This document shows positions 1 through 6,067 of a DNA stretch of 6,067 bases, piece after piece (the stretch's first letter is position 1; each line of letters starts with the position of its first letter). The notes under the pieces were generated by a model. That model made no database searches. It saw only the letters and a list, made by a program, of their open reading frames with translations, and was not told the origin of the DNA. Both the position numbers and the translations under genes were made by a program. The stretch is from CAYGZC01 sp964354225. GTDB taxonomy: Bacteria > Bacteroidota > Ignavibacteria > UBA10030 > SZUA-254. The DNA lies in the NCBI GenBank assembly GCA_964354225.1, contig CAYGZC010000316.1, positions 1 to 6,067 on the forward strand, read 5' to 3'.

Positions 1-1809
1 TCTTCCGGCTATGAACAAGTTCGATATTATCAAAGAACATATCTTGAACAGCTTTTGAGCAATTGGTTTATTACTAATTTTTTAAAATTTTGTATCTGTT
101 TCTGTAAATCTATCTTTATCTCTAATTTTTCAGATGTCTCAATACCTAAAAAATCTGGCGGTGAAAGAGTTATTACTACACCAATCACGGCGTTAAAATT
201 AATTCAAAGAAATCTTAATCGATTATTACATTTTGTATATCAACCCAAAGCTGCAGTCCACGGTTTTACCTACGACAAAAGTATAGTCACAAATGCAAGC
301 GTACATAAATCAAAAAGGTATTTATTAAATATCGATCTTAAAGATTTTTTCCCCTCTATTAATTTCGGTCGCGTACGAGGAATGTTCATGAACATTCCAT
401 ACAACTTATCTCCCGATGTTGCAACAGTCATTGCGCAAATATGTTCATACTCAGACGGAGAAAAAGATTATCTGCCGCAAGGGGCGCCAACTTCGCCAAT
501 CATTAGCAATATGATCTGTGCAAAGATGGATAGTCAGCTAAGACGGCTTGCTCAAGCTTGTGAATGTGATTATACTCGGTATGGAGACGACATTTCATTT
601 TCGACATCGCATGTGGTATTTCCAAAAGAACTTGCAAGCAGTATTGTTTCTGAAGAGGACCAAGAAAAAACTGTCTTAGGGCAGGAATTGATAAGAATAA
701 TTCATGAAAATGGTTTCGGGATAAACGAAAAGAAGGTGCGATTACAATCGAGGAAGTTCAGACAAGAAGTAACTGGATTGACTGTGAATAAATTTCCCAA
801 TATTCAAAGGAAATTCGTCCGTCAAATCCGAGCTATGCTTCACAATGCAAGAAAATTTGGTCTAACAAAAGTACAAGAAGAATTTATAAGTAGATATTAT
901 CACAAACATCGGAATAAAAGGAGAGGCAGTTCGTATTTTACAAAAGCATTACGCGGTAAAATTGAATTTCTTAGTATGGTACGTGGAAAAGAGGACCTAA
1001 TTTATCTTAAATATTTGAATGAATATAATCAATTTGTAGGATTGCCACTGAAGCCGTTACCAACGATCAAATATGAACATGATAGTATGAAAACAGATGT
1101 TGAAGCATTAAAAGAGAATCACCAAAAGCTTGAGGCTGAACTTTATATCAATATAGAACCATATGATTTTCCTTTTATACCTTCAAAGATGAATGATTTA
1201 AGAATAATCTTACAGCCCATTAATAAAGATATGCTTCGCGCTGAGAAAAAAGATAGTTTTGTAGATTTTTGTACATATGCCCATATACAAATCGAATCAA
1301 CCATCAATTATTTGTTTAGACACCAACCTCAGGACATACAAAAATTTGCCCAGTCGCATTCAACATTTTCTTCCAATAAGTATAAAAACCATTTTAAGAA
1401 TATCTTAAGAGTAAAATCGTTCTACTCATTCTGGTTAATGACAGAATATACTAAGGAAAAACTTGTAAGTGGGAAATGGTTAAATGAAAACGAAAAATAT
1501 TGGTATCATGATTTTGCAAATCCTTATTCTAATAATTACTGCCTTGTAAATAATTTACGTGAGATAAGAAATTTAAAAATTCACCCTGGAACTCAAAATC
1601 CAATAGAATGCCTCAAAGTAAGCATTCGAGAAGAAAACCAAAAAATATCGAATGTCAATACTAACGAATCGGACAAGCTTGAAAAACCAGAGGGTAGTTT
1701 TTACCGAATCAAGACCTTTGAGCAGTCAATAGAAATGTTTGAAGATAAAAGATACGATATTATTAAGGAAACAATATATAAATTTTTAGAAATTATTCTA
1801 AAAGAGTAA
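1..1809 (+). CDS. Retron-like reverse transcriptase fused to a C-terminal HEPN-like domain (5' end probably off window)
   Basis: Residues are numbered from a TTG codon at base 55. Visible RT landmarks are IPKKSGGER (finger region), NASVH at 80-84 (the NAxxH motif of retron RTs), motif A with D94 and D97 in DLKDFF, LPQGAPTSP at 140-148, the catalytic YGDD at 176-179, and VTG at 239-241 (the second retron-typical motif). A thumb-like region runs to about 330. About 250 residues follow that ordinary retron RTs of about 320 residues lack: a charged, possibly coiled-coil helix (343-363), then an all-helical domain (about 400-584) with LREIRNLKIHPG, where R505, N506 and H510 fit the HEPN RNase signature RNx3H. 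By family knowledge the RT would make msDNA from an adjacent ncRNA, and HEPN domains cut RNA in abortive-infection systems; the combined role is inferred. The TTG has no clear ribosome binding site and the frame stays open to base 1. In retron Ec86 the active site lies near residue 195, about 18 residues further from the start, so a start near or left of the edge is likely. The RT identity is firm, the HEPN call moderate. Confidence 0.9.
   Translation, partial: SSGYEQVRYYQRTYLEQLLSNWFITNFLKFCICFCKSIFISNFSDVSIPKKSGGERVITTPITALKLIQRNLNRLLHFVYQPKAAVHGFTYDKSIVTNASVHKSKRYLLNIDLKDFFPSINFGRVRGMFMNIPYNLSPDVATVIAQICSYSDGEKDYLPQGAPTSPIISNMICAKMDSQLRRLAQACECDYTRYGDDISFSTSHVVFPKELASSIVSEEDQEKTVLGQELIRIIHENGFGINEKKVRLQSRKFRQEVTGLTVNKFPNIQRKFVRQIRAMLHNARKFGLTKVQEEFISRYYHKHRNKRRGSSYFTKALRGKIEFLSMVRGKEDLIYLKYLNEYNQFVGLPLKPLPTIKYEHDSMKTDVEALKENHQKLEAELYINIEPYDFPFIPSKMNDLRIILQPINKDMLRAEKKDSFVDFCTYAHIQIESTINYLFRHQPQDIQKFAQSHSTFSSNKYKNHFKNILRVKSFYSFWLMTEYTKEKLVSGKWLNENEKYWYHDFANPYSNNYCLVNNLREIRNLKIHPGTQNPIECLKVSIREENQKISNVNTNESDKLEKPEGSFYRIKTFEQSIEMFEDKRYDIIKETIYKFLEIILKE
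1252..1806 (+). other. Putative HEPN-like RNase domain at the C terminus of the RT
   Basis: This covers roughly residues 400-584 of the RT protein. It opens with a predicted helix (FVDFCTYAHIQIESTINYLF), continues through helices around residues 440-470, and reaches LREIRNLKIHPG, with R505, N506 and H510 encoded at bases 1567-1584. HEPN ribonucleases carry R(N/H/D)x(3-5)H near the start of a late helix, with the Arg and His forming the active site across a dimer. The pattern here matches exactly, and its setting (L-R-E-I-R-N before it, G soon after His) is typical. A final amphipathic helix (YDIIKETIYKFLEIILKE) closes the protein. The motif is short, so the call rests on motif plus helical context and would need a profile or structure comparison to confirm. 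Confidence 0.6.
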
Positions 1810-1828
1810 GATTAAAATCTCCCCATCG

Positions 1829-1916
1829 TTTCTGCGTTCTCTGCGTCTCTGCGGTTTAATGCGAGCGAAGTCGAAGCATAACCACAAAACCCGCAAAGAA
1901 TACGCAAAGACAAATC
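1829..1916. repeat. Imperfect inverted repeat of a dispersed intergenic type between convergent genes
   Basis: The left arm (1838-1857) carries three TCTGCG units from 1831 on, spaced 9 and 8 bases apart. The right arm (1887-1910) carries the opposite pattern, with CCGCAAAGA and CGCAAAGA. Read as the mfd-side transcript, the arms form about 20 base pairs, two of them G-U, with one 1-nt and one 3-nt bulge. Between them lies a spacer with the core GAGCGAAGTCGAAG, itself flanked by ATGC and GCAT. Both kinds of word are familiar from dispersed, non-coding intergenic repeats in many environmental bacterial genomes. The position fits a bidirectional transcription stop or a mobile palindromic element, but neither side has a U-tract, so a classical intrinsic terminator is not supported. 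Confidence 0.65.
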
Positions 1917-1939
1917 AAGGGATCCTAAAATCATGTGAA

Positions 1940-4900
1940 TCATGGTTCAGACAACCTCACAATTTCTTCCACTTTCTTCTTTACTTCTTCAATTCGTTCA
2001 CCAGCGTTTTTGAAAACTTCCAGTTTAATTTGGAGCGCAAGTTCTTTCCCTACTTGCTTTACCTGCACATCCTTTTTCTTTTCATGGGCTATCTTCTTCA
2101 TCAATCGTTGAAATGGAGAATTATCATCGTTTGTTTCTCCCGCCTGATCGGCGGGTAAGCCATAAAATTGTTTATTCGATTCATCAGGGAGTGTAATCGT
2201 CAGAACATTTTCTTTCAACGAAACTTTCGGGAAACCGGCACGTGAAGCGAGTAATCGTAACTCAACAAGCTGGAAAAGATTTTCCACTTCTTCGGGATAT
2301 TCACCGAAACGGTCTTTGAGTTCTTCGCGCATCGCTCTGAGCTCTTCTTCGGTTGTTGCTTTGTATAAGCGGCGGTAGAGATCGAGACGCTCTGTGTCGG
2401 ATTCAATATAAAAATCTGGGATGAGTGCCTCAATGTCGGCGTCAATAACAGTTTCAGGTTTCATGCTGAAAGTTTCAAGCTTAACTTTTTCTTGCGACTT
2501 GATACTCGAATCTTGAAACAATTCCCGGAATTCTTCTTGTTTTAGTTCTTCTACTGATTCCCGCACAATTCGTTCGTACATCTCAAAACCCATTTCCATG
2601 ATGAAACCGGATTGTTCTGCACCAAGAAGATTTCCGGCACCACGGATTTCTAAATCTCTCATAGCCAAGTTAAAACCAGAGCCAAGCTCTGTGAACTCCT
2701 CAATAGCAGTTAAGCGACGCAGTGTCTGCTTCGGCATTACACTCAGCGGTGGAACGAGGAGATATGCGTATGCTTGAACGTTCGATCTACCGACCCGTCC
2801 ACGCAACTGATACAACTCTGCAAGTCCAAATCTGTCTGCACGATTTATAATAATAGTGTTGACGTTCGGAATATCAAGTCCGGATTCAATTATCTTTGTG
2901 CAAACGAGAACATCATATTTCTTCTCCAGAAAATCAAGCATCGTCTTTTCGAGCTGGTGACCTGACATCTGTCCATGAGCAACGTGGACACGCGCCTCTG
3001 GTACGTGTGATTTTACCTGATCGACTATTGCATCAATGTTCTGTACACGGTCGTGAACAAAATAAATCTGTCCACCGCGATGAAGTTCTTTGAGAATAGC
3101 TTCTCGTATAATTTGCCATTGAGTTCTTCTTCCGTCGGATGCGGGAATAATTTCCGTGATGATTGGAATGCGATTACGAGGCGGTGTGTTTATGAGCGAT
3201 AGGTCACGCGCACCGATAAGTGAGAAATGCAACGTCCTCGGAATTGGTGTTGCGGTTAACGCCAGCGTATCCACACTTGCTTTGAGTTGTCGCAATTTCT
3301 CTTTCGCGGAAACACCAAACCGATGTTCCTCGTCAATAATGAGTAACCCTAAATCTTTAAAGCCAATATCTTTCGAGAGAAGCCGGTGTGTTCCAATAAC
3401 AATATCGATGGAACCTTTCTTCATTTCTTCCACTATCCGATTCTGATCTTTCTTGGATTTGAATCGTGTGATATTCTCGACCCTCGTCGTATAACGATTG
3501 AGCCGATCAAGAAATGTGTTGTAATGCTGAAGAGCGAGTATAGTGGTTGGAACAAGTATTGCCACTTGCTTTCCATCCATCACTGCCTTGAACGCGGCTC
3601 GTACTGCAACTTCTGTCTTTCCAAATCCAACATCTCCGCAAATCAATCGATCCATCGGTGAGGTGTTTTCCATATCTCGCTTAACATCAAGAGTTGCCAT
3701 TGCCTGGTCAATTGTATCTTCGTACATGAACGATGCTTCCAGCTCTTTTTGCCAGTGTGAATCTGGTGAGAATGCGGTGCCCTGCTCTTGCTTTCTCTTT
3801 GCATAAAGTGCGATGAGATCGCGCGCTATATCTTTGATGCGGCGTTTGGCTTTCGCTTTCATCCGCTCCCAATCGGGTGAACCAAGCTTCGTGAGTTTCG
3901 GAATGTGTCCTTCCTGTGAAGAATATTTTTGCACACGATTGATGAAATTGAGATTTACATAAAGCGTGTCCTTCTCAAGAAACAAAACCTTCATCACTTC
4001 CTGTTCTACATTTCCGACTTTAATCTTTGTTAATCCAGCAAATTCACCGATACCGTGATCGACATGTACAACATAATCGCCGCGCTTAAGTTGGTGTAAC
4101 TCCTTTTGCGAAAATCCTTTAAAGCGCCGATGCTTGGTAAACCCCCGACGTTTGAGTCGTCCGAAGATTTCATGCTCAGTGAAAACAGCCAATTTTAAAG
4201 GATGGTAGATGAAACCAGAATGAATGGTTTCCATAAGAAACACGGGATGAATTTCCGATGTCAGATGTCGGATATCCGTACTTGCATCATTCATCATCAA
4301 TCGTGAAACCGACTGCGTTTTATCTGGGTTTGTTATTGCTTCATCAATCAGTTCTTTAAGTCTCTCTGTTTCTTCCTTCGTATCACTTGAGAGGAATATT
4401 TTATATCCATCGCTTTCCAGTTTGGCAAGATGATCTATAAGTAAATTGATGCTGCCGTTGAATGAGGGCTGAAGCTGAGCATTAAAATCCCAGTCGATTT
4501 GGGATTCGCCCGTTCTGAAGTTCGAATTACAGATGAGAGAGAATTTGTAAATCTGTTTATATATTTCCTCGAAAGAAAATAGATTTGTTGCTCCTTCTTT
4601 TAAAAGTTCATCAATTTCTCGTTTGATGATTTCCGGCTCATCGAGGATAATGATTGCATCTTTATTTAGATAATCGAATAATGAATCTGTGTTTATCTGT
4701 GCTTTATCTGTGTCATCAGTGGTTAATTTCGGAACGATGCTTGCGGATTTCAATTCTTGGATTGATCGTTGAGAAAGTACATCAAACTCACGAATTGATT
4801 CTACCGTATCACCCCAGAACTCGAAACGGATCGGGTTTTCTCCGAAATAGGGAAACACATCGATGATTCCTCCGCGAACTGCAAAGTCGCCGTAGCTCTC

Positions 4901-5404
4901 AACAAAATTCTTCCGTTCGAATCCGATTTGCTCAAGCTGCTCAATTAGTATTTTGAAGTTGTATTCATGATTGTTCTCGATTTCGATGATTGTTTTGTTG
5001 AACTCATCCGGCGGAGGGACTTTTTCTATGATTGATTTTGGCGATGCAACAACAATGAAATTCTTGTCGGATACTAGCGCTTTGAGTGTTTCAATCTGAG
5101 CAATTGAGGAAGTCATGTCGAGCATCTGTGCTTGATGTGTTGGACGTGAGCCGAAGTATCGCACGTTCTGTTCACCGGCGATGAGAGCACAGTCGTCCCT
5201 GAGTTTCTCGGCTCTATCTTCATTTGAGGCAATTAATACAACTTGATGTTGTTGCTTTTCGAATACATAAACCATGAGGAAAGCGAGTAGTGAGCCGCTA
5301 ATTCCCTGTATATGTAACAGCTCTCCGCATTTCAGCTGCCCGACTTGGCTGTCAAAACCAATTAACTTATCCGATCGAAATATTTCATTCTTTAAAATAT
5401 CCAT
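1940..5404 (-). CDS. mfd: Transcription-repair coupling factor Mfd
   Basis: Mfd is an ATP-driven DNA translocase that binds RNA polymerase stalled at lesions, pushes it off and recruits UvrA to start nucleotide excision repair. Numbered from the TTG at 5410, the order is an N-terminal UvrB-like module (about 15-330) with a degenerate nucleotide site (IQGISGS, no GKT) and the UvrA-contacting stretch with RGGIIDVFPYF; the RNA polymerase interaction domain beginning near K442 (KRGDYVVHVDHGIGEFAGL); Walker A GDVGFGKT at 592-599; DEEH at 693-696; TATPIPRT; motif VI QLRGRVGRS from 868; and the C-terminal TRCF domain from about 970. Full length is 1154-1156 residues against about 1148 in E. coli, so it is intact. 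I prefer the ATG at 5402-5404; a TTG two codons upstream is possible. Neither has a clear Shine-Dalgarno sequence. The gene converges on the RT gene and follows mqnC on the same strand. Confidence 0.97.
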   Translation of the reverse strand: MDILKNEIFRSDKLIGFDSQVGQLKCGELLHIQGISGSLLAFLMVYVFEKQQHQVVLIASNEDRAEKLRDDCALIAGEQNVRYFGSRPTHQAQMLDMTSSIAQIETLKALVSDKNFIVVASPKSIIEKVPPPDEFNKTIIEIENNHEYNFKILIEQLEQIGFERKNFVESYGDFAVRGGIIDVFPYFGENPIRFEFWGDTVESIREFDVLSQRSIQELKSASIVPKLTTDDTDKAQINTDSLFDYLNKDAIIILDEPEIIKREIDELLKEGATNLFSFEEIYKQIYKFSLICNSNFRTGESQIDWDFNAQLQPSFNGSINLLIDHLAKLESDGYKIFLSSDTKEETERLKELIDEAITNPDKTQSVSRLMMNDASTDIRHLTSEIHPVFLMETIHSGFIYHPLKLAVFTEHEIFGRLKRRGFTKHRRFKGFSQKELHQLKRGDYVVHVDHGIGEFAGLTKIKVGNVEQEVMKVLFLEKDTLYVNLNFINRVQKYSSQEGHIPKLTKLGSPDWERMKAKAKRRIKDIARDLIALYAKRKQEQGTAFSPDSHWQKELEASFMYEDTIDQAMATLDVKRDMENTSPMDRLICGDVGFGKTEVAVRAAFKAVMDGKQVAILVPTTILALQHYNTFLDRLNRYTTRVENITRFKSKKDQNRIVEEMKKGSIDIVIGTHRLLSKDIGFKDLGLLIIDEEHRFGVSAKEKLRQLKASVDTLALTATPIPRTLHFSLIGARDLSLINTPPRNRIPIITEIIPASDGRRTQWQIIREAILKELHRGGQIYFVHDRVQNIDAIVDQVKSHVPEARVHVAHGQMSGHQLEKTMLDFLEKKYDVLVCTKIIESGLDIPNVNTIIINRADRFGLAELYQLRGRVGRSNVQAYAYLLVPPLSVMPKQTLRRLTAIEEFTELGSGFNLAMRDLEIRGAGNLLGAEQSGFIMEMGFEMYERIVRESVEELKQEEFRELFQDSSIKSQEKVKLETFSMKPETVIDADIEALIPDFYIESDTERLDLYRRLYKATTEEELRAMREELKDRFGEYPEEVENLFQLVELRLLASRAGFPKVSLKENVLTITLPDESNKQFYGLPADQAGETNDDNSPFQRLMKKIAHEKKKDVQVKQVGKELALQIKLEVFKNAGERIEEVKKKVEEIVRLSEP
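2139..2155. repeat. GC-rich palindrome inside the mfd coding sequence
   Basis: CCCGCC and GGCGGG form perfect 6-base arms around the 5-base loop TGATC. On the mfd strand it is read in frame as PADQAG (from residue 1086), inside a low-complexity stretch near the C terminus that continues ETNDDNSP, just after a conserved-looking beta strand of the TRCF domain. This word closely resembles palindromes that occur scattered through some bacterial genomes. Its place in a likely surface loop suggests a tolerated in-frame insertion, but a chance GC-rich palindrome cannot be ruled out from one copy. Confidence 0.45.
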
Positions 5405-5701
5405 GTTCAATTCAAATGAATGATATCAATATACCCCAGAACATCATACATTGCAATCATGGCTGCATACACAAGATTGTTTTATAAAATTTATTTTGAT
5501 AATTCCTGACAGTATCCGTGCTATATCGAGATGATATTAAAATATCTATACACTTCTTACAGGCGAGGCAAAAAAATATTTAATTCGGCAAGATAAAATC
5601 TATTCCTCCGGGATATTATATCCTACTTGAGTGCTCTGAAATTGGAAAATTTAATTTTCAGAAAGTTCGTACTAAATCTTTATTCAGTTAAATACTTTTT
5701 T
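5405..5701. other. AT-rich gap between mqnC and mfd
   Basis: No convincing gene or RNA is seen in these 297 bases. Besides the mfd promoter candidate, the stretch holds short AT-rich palindromes: GATATT-AA-AATATC at 5533-5546, GGATAT-T-ATATCC at 5611-5623, and a weak stem with CTGAAA and TTTCAG arms at 5636-5661 just downstream of mqnC. The last has no T-run on the - strand, so it is not a convincing terminator. A run of seven A at 5570-5576 reads as T on the - strand but has no GC hairpin before it. Any of the palindromes could be an operator, but such words are common in AT-rich DNA. Confidence 0.4.
5428..5456 (-). promoter_or_regulatory. Candidate sigma70-type promoter for mfd
   Basis: Read on the - strand, TTGCAA (5451-5456, 4 of 6 bases of the -35 consensus) is followed after exactly 17 bases by TATATT (5428-5433, 5 of 6 bases of the -10 consensus). 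Transcription would start near 5421, leaving a leader of about 10-17 bases before the TTG or ATG start of mfd. The leader shows no Shine-Dalgarno sequence. If the organism is a Bacteroidota its main sigma factor prefers a different consensus, which lowers confidence. Confidence 0.5.
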
Positions 5702-6067
5702 CTATTTAATTAGTAGTCCATCATCACATACTTTGATAATCTCATACAGCGTCGTCCTCTGTACGGGTGTAAATCCTGAGTCTTGAATTAGCCGAATAAC
5801 TTCATCAATGCTTGTCTTATTCACGTAATCCGCTTCGGCGTGAACATTCTCTTCATAAAGTGTTCCTCCAAAATCATCCGCGCCAAAATGAATGGCAATC
5901 TGTCCGATTTTCTTTCCTTCCGAAAACCATGATGCCTGAATGTGGTCGAAGTTATCGAGATAAATCCGCGAAAGAGCGATTATCTTGAGGTATTGTGTTG
6001 ATGATGCGTAGGTTGGAATGATTTTGTGGAGCGGTGTATTTCCCGGTTTGAAACTCCACGGGATGAA
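5702..6067 (-). CDS. mqnC: Cyclic dehypoxanthinyl futalosine synthase MqnC, C-terminal part (5' end off window)
   Basis: The frame is open from the right edge to a TAG at 5702-5704 and gives about 121 residues, roughly the last third of a radical SAM protein of about 360-380 residues. MqnC cyclises dehypoxanthine futalosine in the futalosine route to menaquinone, in the cytoplasm. Family landmarks are FIPWSFKPGNTPL at the visible start, the helix with ALSRIYLDNFDHIQASW, HFGADDFGGTLYEENV, and GFTPVQRTTLYE near the end. The tryptophan in FIPW and the pair QASW and EENV favour MqnC over its relatives MqnE and CofH. The radical SAM CxxxCxxC cluster lies outside the window and cannot be checked. 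It is upstream of mfd on the same strand, 297 bases away, with a separate promoter candidate between, so a tight operon is not indicated. Confidence 0.87.
   Translation of the reverse strand, partial: FIPWSFKPGNTPLHKIIPTYASSTQYLKIIALSRIYLDNFDHIQASWFSEGKKIGQIAIHFGADDFGGTLYEENVHAEADYVNKTSIDEVIRLIQDSGFTPVQRTTLYEIIKVCDDGLLIK

Noticed and set aside
1829..1916. Inverted repeat as the msr-msd RNA of the RT
   Set aside because: Retron RNAs lie upstream of the RT, and the arms are made of words seen as generic dispersed repeats, so a repeat element is the simpler reading.
1859..2158. 99-residue + strand open frame after the RT gene
   Set aside because: It begins in the inverted repeat and runs antisense through the 3' end of mfd; its protein is low-complexity and Phe/Leu-rich with no recognisable domain.
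2215..2445. 76-residue - strand frame
   Set aside because: It is an alternative frame of the mfd strand inside the conserved C-terminal TRCF domain.
2774..4866. Several + strand frames of 63-96 residues
   Set aside because: All are antisense shadows of mfd, whose reading frame is continuous and has every family motif; none shows a domain of its own.
5533..5623. AT palindromes at 5533-5546 and 5611-5623 as operators
   Set aside because: Such 12-14 base palindromes of A and T arise often by chance in AT-rich DNA and no regulator gene is nearby.
5636..5661. Hairpin as a terminator for mqnC
   Set aside because: The stem is short and AT-rich with no T-run after it on the - strand; it is noted only as part of the gap.

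Overview
The window holds three protein-coding regions. At the left, on the + strand, is a reverse transcriptase (RT) gene whose 5' end is probably off the window. On the - strand lies a complete mfd gene (transcription-repair coupling factor). At the right edge, also on the - strand, is the 3' third of mqnC (menaquinone biosynthesis, futalosine route). The gene set and moderate GC point to a bacterium that makes menaquinone by the futalosine pathway. A member of the Bacteroidota/Ignavibacteriota-like lineages is plausible but not proven: no rRNA or lineage marker is present, and dispersed palindromes like those seen here occur in many environmental genomes.

Layout. Bases 1-1809 encode an RT carrying the retron hallmarks: an NAxxH motif, motif A with DLKDFF, LPQGAPTSP, a YGDD active site and a VTG motif. 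A long C-terminal extension follows, containing a HEPN-like R-N-x3-H signature. Bases 1810-1939 are a short gap between convergent genes, filled by an imperfect inverted repeat of a dispersed intergenic type. Bases 1940-5404 (possibly to 5410) are mfd. Bases 5405-5701 are an AT-rich gap with a good sigma70-type promoter candidate just upstream of mfd. Bases 5702-6067 are the end of mqnC.

Functionally, mfd and mqnC are chromosomal housekeeping genes with separate roles, and the promoter between them suggests mfd is at least partly transcribed on its own. The RT gene is visibly richer in A and T, is oriented against mfd, and has the architecture of a defence protein: a retron-like RT joined to a probable HEPN RNase. 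It is the accessory element of the window. If it is a retron, its template RNA (msr-msd) should lie just left of base 1. Downstream there is no room for a separate effector, which fits a system whose effector is fused to the RT.
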